From: Mojavia pulchra JT2-VF2
GTDB taxonomy: Bacteria > Cyanobacteriota > Cyanobacteriia > Cyanobacteriales > Nostocaceae
Assembly (NCBI GenBank): GCA_019359325.1
Contig: JAHHHN010000008.1
Coordinates: forward strand, 248,001-312,000
DNA length: 64,000 nt
Direction: 5' to 3'
Position numbers and translations under genes: made by a program. The first letter of the stretch is position 1, and each line of letters begins with the position of its first letter. The notes below the pieces were generated by a model. That model did not search any database. It was given only the letters and a program-made list of their open reading frames with translations, and was not told the DNA's origin. This document shows, piece after piece, positions 35,106 to 43,288 of this stretch.

Positions 35106-36374
35106 ATGAGTATAACTATGGTTTTTGGCAACCGCATTTTAGAGCAATGTAACTTTAAAATCAAACTTTTGCAAGAAGAAAAGTTGCAGCATACTAAACC
35201 CGTGATCGATTGTATGGCAGATGCAGTTTTCTGGGTCAAGCCAGACGCGCATTTTCTCTACGCCAATGATGCAGCGTGCAGTTTGCTTAGGTATTCCCGT
35301 CAGGAATTACTCTCTATGAGTATGCATGACGTCAAACCAGACTTTTTGCCAAAAGATTGGTCAAAGTATTGGAGAACTATTAAACAGCAGGGCTATTTAT
35401 ACTTTGAAACTATACATAGAACTAATGAAGGTCAGAGCTTTCCGGTGGAAATCACTATGACCTATTTAGAATACAACTCTAGGGAGTATGGCTGTATCTT
35501 GATCCGCGATATCAGCCAACGTCAGCAACTATCTACCGCCTTACAAAAGGTTAATCAAGAACTAGAGTGCAAAGTGCAACAACTTTTGGCTGAATTAAGG
35601 GACGCTAATAAACAATTATGCTGCGAAAAAGTTTTGCGCCAGCGCGCAGAAACGGCTTTAGAACAAGAAAAACTATTCACTAAACACAAAGCGCACTTTT
35701 TCTCTATAATCTCTCATGAATTTCGTACTCCCCTGAACATTATTTCACTCTCCACTAGTTTACTTAAACGTCATCTTCACCGTTGGAATGACGAGAAAAA
35801 ACTACAGTATTTGCAGCGCCTGCAAACAGGAGTTGAACAAATCAGCCAATTGATGGATGAAATTTTTATCAACAGTAGAGCAGAAGCAGAAAAGCTCAAG
35901 TTTGAGCCAAAACCACTTAACATAATTCAATTCTGCCGTGAAATATTGGCACAAATGAATTTGAACGAAAGCATTGTTACTTGCTCTATGCTAGGAGACC
36001 CTTTCGGCAGTTCATCTAGTGGAGATGATTGTACAGTCTGCGTAGATAAAACATTGTTACAGCCCATTCTCAAGAATTTGCTCTCGAATGCGGTCAAGTA
36101 TTCTCCGAGTGACAGCACGATTGATTTAGTAGTTTCTTGCCAGGCTAAAGAAGTGATTTTCCAGATAAAGGATCGGGGAATTGGCATTTCGGTAGCAGAT
36201 CAACAACGCTTGTTTAAGCCATTTCATCGGGGTGCGAATGTCAGCAACATCCCAGGTAATGGATTGGGTTTAGCACTTGTCAAAAAGCTTGTAGATCTAC
36301 ATGGAGGCCAAATCACCGTCGCTAGTGAAGTTGGGGTGGGTACTACCTTTACAATTTCTCTTCCGCTGGTATGA
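35106..36374 (+). CDS. PAS-domain sensor histidine kinase
   Basis: A 422-residue cytoplasmic kinase. An N-terminal PAS domain (about 30-150; WVKPDAHFLYANDAACSLL) is followed by a coiled coil (about 150-195). Then come the HisKA domain, with phospho-acceptor His204 in SIISHEFRTPLN, and the ATPase domain with N-box (LLSNAVKYSP), G1 (KDRGIGIS) and G2 (NGLGLALVKK). There are no membrane helices, so it senses an internal signal. It lies 81 bases before a REC-AraC regulator gene and is almost surely its partner. The pair sits at the edge of the lanthipeptide locus and could control it. Confidence 0.9.
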   Translation: MSITMVFGNRILEQCNFKIKLLQEEKLQHTKPVIDCMADAVFWVKPDAHFLYANDAACSLLRYSRQELLSMSMHDVKPDFLPKDWSKYWRTIKQQGYLYFETIHRTNEGQSFPVEITMTYLEYNSREYGCILIRDISQRQQLSTALQKVNQELECKVQQLLAELRDANKQLCCEKVLRQRAETALEQEKLFTKHKAHFFSIISHEFRTPLNIISLSTSLLKRHLHRWNDEKKLQYLQRLQTGVEQISQLMDEIFINSRAEAEKLKFEPKPLNIIQFCREILAQMNLNESIVTCSMLGDPFGSSSSGDDCTVCVDKTLLQPILKNLLSNAVKYSPSDSTIDLVVSCQAKEVIFQIKDRGIGISVADQQRLFKPFHRGANVSNIPGNGLGLALVKKLVDLHGGQITVASEVGVGTTFTISLPLV

Positions 36375-36455
36375 CAATTTCTGCAACAGCACAGCCGGAC
36401 AGACGATAAAAATTTAGCATTCACCTGACAAATAACTAAACTTCAAGAGGACACT

Positions 36456-37259
36456 ATGACAAAGATTTTAGTGATTGAAGATGAGGCAGAAAGCCGAGAT
36501 ATCTTTCTAGACAGTTTAGAGGCAGAAGGGTTTGAAGCGATCGCTGCCCAAAACGGTCTTGTCGGCATTCAGCAGGCACAAGAACACTTGCCTGATTTGG
36601 TACTTTGCGACATTATAATGCCGGAACTTGATGGTTACAGTGTCCTCACCACGTTGCGCCAAAACTCTGTGACAGCAACGATTCCCTTCATTTTTCTTAG
36701 TGCCAAGTCTACTAAAACTGAGGTTAGGCAAGGTATGAATCTGGGAGCGGATGACTATCTTACTAAGCCCTCTACAGTAGAGGAATTATTAGAAGCGATC
36801 GCTGCTCAACTGGAAAAACGAGCAACCCAAAAGCAGTTGTACACTGTTGAGTCCCAGCAAGTTCCAAAGCCAAAGAGTGCTAAGACTGCAAAATCGCTAA
36901 ACCCCCAGTCACTCTTGCCTTCTGACCCTCATTTTCGTGAGGTTTTCCAGTTCATTGAAGCAAATTACCATCAACCAGTGGGCTTAACTGACGTAGCTCA
37001 AGCCGTTGGTTACTCAGCAGCCTACCTAACTGACCTAGTACGACGCCAAACGGGGCAGACTGTGCATCAATGGATTGCCAAGCGCCGGATGGCAGCAGCG
37101 TGTTCCTTGCTTTTAGAAACTAACCAATCAATTGAGCAAATTGCTGAGGCAGTGGGTTATCGTTATGCGGGATGTTTCTTTCGTCAGTTTCGCATCAGCT
37201 TTGGAATGACTCCTCAAGTCTGGCGAAAAGCGCAACGCATTCAGTCGAGCGCGAGTTAG
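36456..37259 (+). CDS. Response regulator with AraC-type DNA-binding domain
   Basis: A 267-residue regulator. The receiver domain (1-125) has phospho-acceptor Asp52 (LVLCDIIMP), the acidic pocket IEDEAES and Lys in LTKPS. A linker leads to an AraC-type domain of two helix-turn-helix motifs (about 160-262; DVAQAVGYSAAYLTDLVRR and QIAEAVGYRYAGCFFRQF). GAGG precedes the ATG. The DNA-binding half is clearly paralogous to the stand-alone AraC protein encoded at 52774, which lies before LanM2, so the two may recognise related operators in the same locus. It is paired with the histidine kinase upstream. Confidence 0.92.
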   Translation: MTKILVIEDEAESRDIFLDSLEAEGFEAIAAQNGLVGIQQAQEHLPDLVLCDIIMPELDGYSVLTTLRQNSVTATIPFIFLSAKSTKTEVRQGMNLGADDYLTKPSTVEELLEAIAAQLEKRATQKQLYTVESQQVPKPKSAKTAKSLNPQSLLPSDPHFREVFQFIEANYHQPVGLTDVAQAVGYSAAYLTDLVRRQTGQTVHQWIAKRRMAAACSLLLETNQSIEQIAEAVGYRYAGCFFRQFRISFGMTPQVWRKAQRIQSSAS

Positions 37260-37392
37260 ATTCGATCTCACGAATGTCAGAACTGTGACCGCCACCAAGC
37301 GTTGCTGTGGATAAGGGAAAATATTACTCGCGATCGCATATACTCGACGCTTAGTTAAGTGCGATCGCGACTCGTCTAGAAAAATAAGTTGA

Positions 37393-37423
37393 GGCTACTC
37401 AAGCAGCCTTTGTTCGAGTAGCC
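37393..37423. terminator. Stem-loop between convergent regulator and protease genes
   Basis: GGCTACTC (37393-37400) and GAGTAGCC (37416-37423) form a perfect 8-bp stem, seven bases after the subtilase-like stop on the minus strand. It could end transcripts from either side. Confidence 0.55.
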
Positions 37424-37429
37424 CCGCCC

Positions 37430-38680
37430 TTAGACATCGGGCAATGGTTCTTCGGACAATTGTGTACATCCTGAATGAACCAGTGCGAGGCTCCTGCTGG
37501 GCTGAACTATGATCTTAGACTTCCGCTGAGTGCGTTTCAATGTTAAGCCAACAATCAGAACACTGGCGACCAGAAAGACAGGAACTGCCGAAGGTTCGGG
37601 TACTGGTTCGGGTTGCAGGTTCAGCGACGCGATCGCTTTATCTCCCCGAATCAAACCAAAGCCAAGTCTGGAGTTAAAACCAGATGCAGGGCTGTCAGCT
37701 GTTTCTCTCAATGCGTTATATACCTCAGTGGGTGTTGCGCTTGGGTCTGCTTGCAGTAAAAGCGCTGCTACTGCTGCTGTGTATGGTGCCGCAGCAGACG
37801 TACCAAAAAAGTCGAAGAATTCAGGATCGCCAATATTAGGAGCATTTCCACCTAAATTGAAGGAAATTGGCAGCCCGTCTGGAGCCACAACATCAGTCTT
37901 TAGAGAATTTGGGTTGCCTTCTGAAGAGAAGGGTTCGAGTTCCCCCTGCTCTACCACAACGCCGTAGGCATTATTTGAGTAAGATTCGGCGTTCCCGTAG
38001 TACACAGCTCCAACGGTTAGTGCATTTGCGTTATTCGCGTGTCCATATATTGGGATCTCAGGAAAATTATTACCAGCGTCAGTGAAGTAAGAAATCCCTT
38101 GGTTAAATACTGTATTAATTGCTTGGTTAATAGGCCCATTTGGAGGCTCCTGATCTATGAAGTCTAAAGGTACATCAGGGATATCTTGGGGATTGTAGCG
38201 GACATCATCTACGATAATATTTGCCCCAGCAGCGGTTAGAGCCTGAATGCTTTCACCAAAGACATTCACACTGCCCACACCTGTGTGAAACATCAACTTA
38301 GCCCCTGGAGCCACAGCATGGATGAGCTGCGCTATGGCACGACCTTCATCGCTGGCATTAGGATCAGAGAAGTCTTTGAGTACGTTAACGCCAGATGGTA
38401 AGTAGCCATTGGCTATGTTGGTCGCATAAGTATCCAGTTTGCCAGAGGTGTCAAAGGTTGTTGCTGTGCTAAAGCTATCAGATATCACTCCGATAGTAAT
38501 TCCTGTACCATCTAAACCGTAGCGATCGCGCAAAACATCAACCCCTGTAGCTTTGGCTGCTGCTTCAATTGGTAGGGTAAATGTAGCTGCCTGGACTTCA
38601 GCAACAAAACTCCCAAATGCAGCAGTGGTGGCTATTACCCCTGAGGTAACTACTCTTTGGATAAACCTCAAATCTCTCAT
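37430..38680 (-). CDS. Subtilase-like secreted protease with PEP-CTERM anchor
   Basis: A 416-residue protein. A signal peptide covers about 1-31 (VIATTAAFGSFVAEVQAA). The protease core has the catalytic-type Asp in ITIGVISDSFS and the Ser in FFGTSAAAPYTAA. The usual His box (HGT) is absent and is replaced by DEGRAIAQLIHAVAPGAKL, so a Glu/Asp-type triad as in sedolisin-like (S53) enzymes is possible. The C-terminus carries a PEP-CTERM signal (VPEPSAVPVFLVA, helix, then RTQRK) that exosortase would process. I chose ATG 38678-38680 rather than a TTG seven codons upstream. Its promoter block is shared with the lanthipeptide precursor gene next to it, so it may mature that peptide outside the cytoplasm. 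Confidence 0.82.
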   Translation of the reverse strand: MRDLRFIQRVVTSGVIATTAAFGSFVAEVQAATFTLPIEAAAKATGVDVLRDRYGLDGTGITIGVISDSFSTATTFDTSGKLDTYATNIANGYLPSGVNVLKDFSDPNASDEGRAIAQLIHAVAPGAKLMFHTGVGSVNVFGESIQALTAAGANIIVDDVRYNPQDIPDVPLDFIDQEPPNGPINQAINTVFNQGISYFTDAGNNFPEIPIYGHANNANALTVGAVYYGNAESYSNNAYGVVVEQGELEPFSSEGNPNSLKTDVVAPDGLPISFNLGGNAPNIGDPEFFDFFGTSAAAPYTAAVAALLLQADPSATPTEVYNALRETADSPASGFNSRLGFGLIRGDKAIASLNLQPEPVPEPSAVPVFLVASVLIVGLTLKRTQRKSKIIVQPSRSLALVHSGCTQLSEEPLPDV

Positions 38681-38754
38681 AGCATTTAAAGACCTTTTCA
38701 ATATTCACTCTTGTTAGAGCAGATTGGATTTACTGTAATACCGCCTGTCACAAC

Positions 38755-38796
38755 AGAATATTGATGCAGAACCTAACTGTCAATTTGAATTCTTTA
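38755..38796 (-). promoter_or_regulatory. Promoter of the subtilase-like gene, twin of the precursor promoter
   Basis: On the minus strand: -35 TTGACA (38778-38783), 17-base spacer, -10 TATTCT (38755-38760), with AAAGAATTCAAA directly upstream of the -35. The 17 bases at 38779-38795 are identical to 39533-39549 upstream of the NHLP precursor. Confidence 0.65.
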
Positions 38797-38995
38797 GGAA
38801 AATTTCATAAAAATTAGGAGTACTGTTTATCCTTTCTTGTATTAATCTTGATTATTGCTAATGATAATATCTGATTACAAACTAAATAATTAACAACATT
38901 TTTTTAAATTATTAAAAAACAAACTAAAAAAGACAAAGTATCTAAAGCTTTTAGAAAAATAAAATCAATACATCCTTTAAACCTTGATGAAAGTA
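38797..38995. other. AT-rich spacer
   Basis: About 200 AT-rich bases between the subtilase promoter and the terminator of the precursor gene. I see no gene or structured element in it. Confidence 0.5.
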
Positions 38996-39040
38996 AACCC
39001 AGCGAGTACAGTAAAGTTCTCTGTAAAAGCTCACTGGGTT
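38996..39040 (-). terminator. Terminator of the NHLP-leader precursor gene
   Basis: AACCCAGCGAG (38996-39006) pairs with CTCACTGGGTT (39030-39040), 10 of 11 positions. On the minus strand a T-rich stretch (TTTACTTT) follows. It lies 47 bases after the precursor stop and separates it from the subtilase gene. Confidence 0.6.
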
Positions 39041-39087
39041 AGAATGTTTTTGAGTTCCAAGTAGTTACAGTTATTGGTTTGTTAAGC

Positions 39088-39459
39088 TTAGGTTAAACTG
39101 TTAGCGTTGCTAACAGCACTCCAGCCAATGCAAACCTTTCTAATCCGACTCCAAAGTGTACAGCCTGATACACCCCCTGCAACTGACTCTAGAGCTTCCT
39201 CAGATAATTCATTTGTAATGTCTGGAGCAGGGTTAGTTGGAAGCACCAAGTAGACTTTATTTGCAGTTTCTTGAATTACTTCAATTTCCAGAGATTTTGG
39301 AATTTCTTGCCCCGACTCTCTCTCAAAAACTGCTCTGGGATTGCTGAGTAATTCTTGCTTGAATGTTTCATCTTCCCAAGCTCGCTGAATTAGCTTATGC
39401 TCGATCTCGAACCGAGCGTTCATTGATTCAGTAATCACTTGTTTTATTTCTTCGTGCAT
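39088..39459 (-). CDS. NHLP-leader lanthipeptide precursor
   Basis: A 123-residue RiPP precursor. Residues 1-96 are a nitrile-hydratase-like leader (LIQRAWEDETFKQELL, then ANKVYLVLPTNP) ending in LSEEALESVAGG. The 27-residue core after the double glycine reads VSGCTLWSRIRKVCIGWSAV and ends SNANSLT. It has two Cys (core positions 4 and 14) and seven Ser/Thr, enough for up to two lanthionine rings. AGGAG lies eight bases before the ATG. It is divergent from the LanM1 gene 363 bases away, so LanM1 is the likely modifying enzyme, followed by cleavage after GG by the C39 ABC protein. It shares its promoter sequence with the subtilase-like gene. Confidence 0.88.
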   Translation of the reverse strand: MHEEIKQVITESMNARFEIEHKLIQRAWEDETFKQELLSNPRAVFERESGQEIPKSLEIEVIQETANKVYLVLPTNPAPDITNELSEEALESVAGGVSGCTLWSRIRKVCIGWSAVSNANSLT

Positions 39460-39507
39460 TTGATTTTCTCCTGAATTGGTTCTATCAATCTTTGATTGAC
39501 ACTAACC

Positions 39508-39549
39508 AGAATAGCGATTTAAAAACTAAACCGTCAATTTGAATTCTTT
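39508..39549 (-). promoter_or_regulatory. Promoter of the NHLP precursor gene
   Basis: On the minus strand: -35 TTGACG (39532-39537), 18-base spacer, -10 TATTCT (39508-39513), 49 bases before the ATG. The upstream block AAAGAATTCAAA and much of the spacer match the subtilase promoter at 38755-38796. Confidence 0.65.
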
Positions 39550-39822
39550 TGGCGTTCAATCAAAAAAAATAGAATATTTGAACACAGAATTTAAATAAGA
39601 ATGAGGTTTTTTTAGAAAATTTATAAAAATCAAAGTGCAAGCATTTAATTATAAAAAATAAAACTATAAACAATCAGTAACTTGCCGGAAGTAGAAAATT
39701 ATCGCATTCAATCACAAACAGAAGCTAAAAAGTTATTAGTTTTATCGAAAAAAATTGAATTGTAATTCTAGGTTGCTATCCTCTAAGCTACAAGTCTACG
39801 TATGAATTAAACAAACACATAG
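39550..39822. other. Divergent spacer before LanM1
   Basis: Very AT-rich sequence between the precursor promoter and the LanM1 ATG. It should hold the LanM1 promoter, but I see no convincing -35/-10 pair or ribosome-binding site for LanM1, and no open frame. Confidence 0.5.
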
Positions 39823-42800
39823 ATGGAAGTTTCACAAGAAGATTTAATCACAATAGTCGAGGAAGCTAGTACTCTAGCCGAAAGGCTGAGGGCACACTTT
39901 ATTCCTAATAAAACATTAGTTGATGAAAAGCTGATTAGTTTGCGGTGGAAAGCGTGGTGTCAGGTTGTGGCACAAGGTAACTCAGAAAAATTTGCTAAAC
40001 GCCTCGCTTGGGGCGATCGCGATTTTAACGCTGTTAGTAGCATTCTCGGATCTGTCTGCCTTGGCGAAACAAAAAAACTCCCTCTTTGGGCAGAAACTTT
40101 GCAGTCAGCTTTGCAAACTAACTGGGAAACAGCTTATGCAAGTGTCTATCACTGTCTGGATGCTGAAAAGCCAATTCCCTTTGAAGAAGTTTATCTACCC
40201 TTTGTTTATGTAGCGCGGCAAAAACTTGCTACACAGGTTGGTGCTAGTTGGCAACTACTCTCGGAAGTAGTTCACATACATTTGCAACGTCAACTGTTAT
40301 TAAAGTTGGCCTTTGTTTGCGCCCAGTCTTTAGAAGTGGAATTTTCACTATTTAAAGCGCTCAAGCAATCAGCTTTCACCTTCTTATGGGGACGAGGATT
40401 AGATATAGGTTCTAATGAGCAGTACCAAGCTTTTGTCAAAGACTTGAAAACAGGCAAGCTACTGTCATTTTTCCAGAAATACAGCGTCTTAGCTAGGTTA
40501 ATGGCAACAGCAATAGATATATGGGTAGAAGAAAAAACGGAATTTCTCCAGCGATTAGCATTAGATTTAGGAAATATCCAGCAAACCTTCCAGGAAAATA
40601 CAGGTCAGGTTGTTGCCATTCAATTGAATCTCTCAGATCTTCACAATCGAGGGCGATCAGTGATAGCTTTGGCTTTTGCTTCTGGATTGAAACTGATATA
40701 CAAACCCAGGTGTTTAAGCTTAGAAACTGCATATTTTCAGTTACTCGCTTGGTTTAATCAGCAGTTTGTTCTACTACCGTTCAAGTTAGTTAAAGTTATT
40801 GACTGCAAGACTCATGGTTGGATGGAGTATGTAGAACATTTACCTTGTGAAGACGAAGCAGCAGCCCAGCGATACTACCAGCGTGCTGGAATGCTTTTGT
40901 GTCTACTGTATCTGTTGCAAGGAAATGACTGCCATCAGGAAAATCTGATTGCCAGTGGCGAACATCCGGTGCTGGTAGACCTGGAAACCCTCTTACAGCC
41001 TATAGCCCAGGAGATTGATCCCAAAATAGAAGAACTAGGAGGAGCGCAATACCAAGCGAATCAACAATTTTTCGATTCGGTGCTGCGGACTGGACTACTG
41101 CCGAGGTGGGACTTTGCACCAGGAGGGAAGGCTGAAGACATTAGTGGTTTGGGGGGAGTTGGCGAGGAAATTCCTGTTAAAAGGCAAAAGTGGCAGAACA
41201 TCAATACTGACGGCATGAAACTGGAGTATGAACTTGGCATTATGCCAACTCAAGCCAATACGCTTTTTCTTAATGATGTTCCTTTATCACCAAATAATTA
41301 CGTTAATGAACTTGTAACTGGTTTCCGGCAGATGTATCAGTTTTTCTCAGAGCGGCAAGAAGCGCTGTTGGCAACCGATAGCCCTCTAGCAGTCCTAGCC
41401 CATCAGAGAGTACGATTTTTGTTTCGTAATAGCCAAGTCTATGCTGATGTTCTGGATAAAGCTCTGAACCCAAAATTCTTGCGGTATGGTGTAGACCGCA
41501 GTATTCAGCTAGATGTTTTAAGCCGGGCATTTTTGAAAGCTGATACAAAACCTTCTATCTGGCCACTGCTAACAGCAGAGTTACAAGCTTTAGAGCAAAT
41601 GGATATTCCTTACTTTGTTGCTGATTCAAGCAGTGATGCTCTGAGAGTCAATGACTTAATTATTGAGGGTTATTTTAAAGAACCTAGCTATGACCGAATG
41701 ATTTCTTGTCTCAAGCAACTTAATGATGCAGATTTAGCTCAACAAATTTCTATAATTCGGGGTTCCTTTTATTCGCGGGTCACTCGCGGAATAACCAGTG
41801 CAGCACCTACTAGTATTGATTTAGATTTAGATGCAATAATTCCTTTAACACAAACACAACTGGTGCAGGAGGCAGTTGAGATTGCCAAAGAACTGCAACA
41901 ACGAGCAATTCAAGCCGCCGATCGCAGTATTACCTGGATTGGTATGGGATACTTACCTGATGCAGGACGGATGCAACTTCAACCATTGAGCGATGGCTTG
42001 TACGACGGTGTTTGCGGTGTCGCTTTATTTTTAGCAGCGTTAGCAAAAATGACAGCCGATGGGGGATTTCGAGATTTAACACTCAGTGCATTACAAGACC
42101 TAAGAAAATCCTTGCAGGATATAGACCCAAACTTTCAGCGTAAATTTACCAAGCAAATTGGTATTGGTGGAGCCACTGGATTAGGATCGATTGTTTACAC
42201 ATTGGTAAGGGTTAGCCAGTTTATTGATGAACCGGAACTTCTGGATATTGCCAGCCTTGCAGCCTCGTTAATCACTCAAGAAAGCATTGCAAGCGATCGC
42301 TCTTTTGACACAATATCCGGTTCTGCTGGCACAATACTAGGATTACTAAGTTTGTACCAAGCTTCATCAGATTCAGCAGTATTGAATCAAGCCGAAGCCT
42401 TAGGTTATCACCTACTAAATAACCGCACTAACAGCGATTCTGGATTTAGAGTTTGGGCAACCTTAGAAGGCAAGCTAGTCACGGGATTTTCTCATGGTGC
42501 GGCGGGTATTGCTTACGCCTTACTGCGATTGTATAAAATCACGCAAGATCCAAATTTCTTGGAAGCGGCAGAAGAAGCGATCGCCTACGAACGCAGTGTA
42601 TTTTCTCCCAGCGCCGGAAATTGGCAAGACGGAAGAGAGAAGAAACCTTCTTTTATGACCAGTTGGTGTCATGGCGCTCCTGGTATTGGTTTAGGTCGTT
42701 TGGGGAGTTTAGAAATTCTCGATACTCCAGAAATTCGGCAAGAGATTGCAGTAGCATTAAATACAACTCAACAGTTTGGTTTACAGAATCTCGATCATCT

Positions 42801-43062
42801 CTGCTGCGGTAACTTTGGCAGAATGGAAGTGCTACTAGTAGGAGCAACCAAGTTGTCGAGTGCGGAACTACTACAAACTGTCCAAAAACAAGCAGCAACA
42901 GTTGTAGCAAGAGCAAAGCAAGTCGGTGCTTTTTATTTATTTCCCGAACTTTCCGCAGATGTTTATAATCCTGGCTTCTTTCAAGGCACTGCTGGAATTG
43001 GTTATGAATTACTGAGGTTAGCATATCCAGAATTACTTCCTTCGGCCTTGCTGTGGGAGTGA
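39823..43062 (+). CDS. lanM: Class II lanthipeptide synthetase LanM1
   Basis: A 1079-residue two-domain enzyme that dehydrates Ser/Thr by phosphorylation and elimination, then cyclises Cys onto the dehydro residues. The dehydratase half has the kinase-like motif NDCHQEN (His371, Asn374) and DLE (Asp386, Glu388). The LanC-like half, from about 720, has zinc ligands Cys949 (SWCHGAPG) and Cys994-Cys995 (HLCCGNFG). The CCG motif in place of CHG marks the ProcM-like clade, whose members are known for broad substrate range. No Shine-Dalgarno is evident at the ATG. The divergent NHLP precursor is its nearest substrate; LanM2 at 53.3 kb is a diverged paralog. Confidence 0.94.
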   Translation: MEVSQEDLITIVEEASTLAERLRAHFIPNKTLVDEKLISLRWKAWCQVVAQGNSEKFAKRLAWGDRDFNAVSSILGSVCLGETKKLPLWAETLQSALQTNWETAYASVYHCLDAEKPIPFEEVYLPFVYVARQKLATQVGASWQLLSEVVHIHLQRQLLLKLAFVCAQSLEVEFSLFKALKQSAFTFLWGRGLDIGSNEQYQAFVKDLKTGKLLSFFQKYSVLARLMATAIDIWVEEKTEFLQRLALDLGNIQQTFQENTGQVVAIQLNLSDLHNRGRSVIALAFASGLKLIYKPRCLSLETAYFQLLAWFNQQFVLLPFKLVKVIDCKTHGWMEYVEHLPCEDEAAAQRYYQRAGMLLCLLYLLQGNDCHQENLIASGEHPVLVDLETLLQPIAQEIDPKIEELGGAQYQANQQFFDSVLRTGLLPRWDFAPGGKAEDISGLGGVGEEIPVKRQKWQNINTDGMKLEYELGIMPTQANTLFLNDVPLSPNNYVNELVTGFRQMYQFFSERQEALLATDSPLAVLAHQRVRFLFRNSQVYADVLDKALNPKFLRYGVDRSIQLDVLSRAFLKADTKPSIWPLLTAELQALEQMDIPYFVADSSSDALRVNDLIIEGYFKEPSYDRMISCLKQLNDADLAQQISIIRGSFYSRVTRGITSAAPTSIDLDLDAIIPLTQTQLVQEAVEIAKELQQRAIQAADRSITWIGMGYLPDAGRMQLQPLSDGLYDGVCGVALFLAALAKMTADGGFRDLTLSALQDLRKSLQDIDPNFQRKFTKQIGIGGATGLGSIVYTLVRVSQFIDEPELLDIASLAASLITQESIASDRSFDTISGSAGTILGLLSLYQASSDSAVLNQAEALGYHLLNNRTNSDSGFRVWATLEGKLVTGFSHGAAGIAYALLRLYKITQDPNFLEAAEEAIAYERSVFSPSAGNWQDGREKKPSFMTSWCHGAPGIGLGRLGSLEILDTPEIRQEIAVALNTTQQFGLQNLDHLCCGNFGRMEVLLVGATKLSSAELLQTVQKQAATVVARAKQVGAFYLFPELSADVYNPGFFQGTAGIGYELLRLAYPELLPSALLWE

Positions 43063-43099
43063 ACTTAGTGCGGCTTTGCAATCGAGGGTTGAAATTTTA

Positions 43100-43221
43100 A
43101 CGCAGAGGGGCGAAGAGGTAAGCGCAAAGGTACGCAGCGAAAAGTTACAAGGGAGTCGGGTTTCCCGGCGTAGGAAACGCCACTTTGCACAACGGGGGGA
43201 ACCCCCGCAAGCAAGTGGCTC
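43100..43221 (+). repeat. Dispersed cyanobacterial intergenic repeats
   Basis: Two short repeat types in tandem: the ACGCAGAGG/GCGCAAAGG type (43100-43135) and a type with GGGTTTCCCGGCG and GGGGGGAACCCCCGC (about 43160-43215) that can fold into stems. Both are common between Nostoc genes. No gene lies here. Confidence 0.55.
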
Positions 43222-43288
43222 AACTTTTCAAGACAAAGAATTCGCCACGAATTAAGATTTTTGCAACTAAATTATCACACTGGATTAA

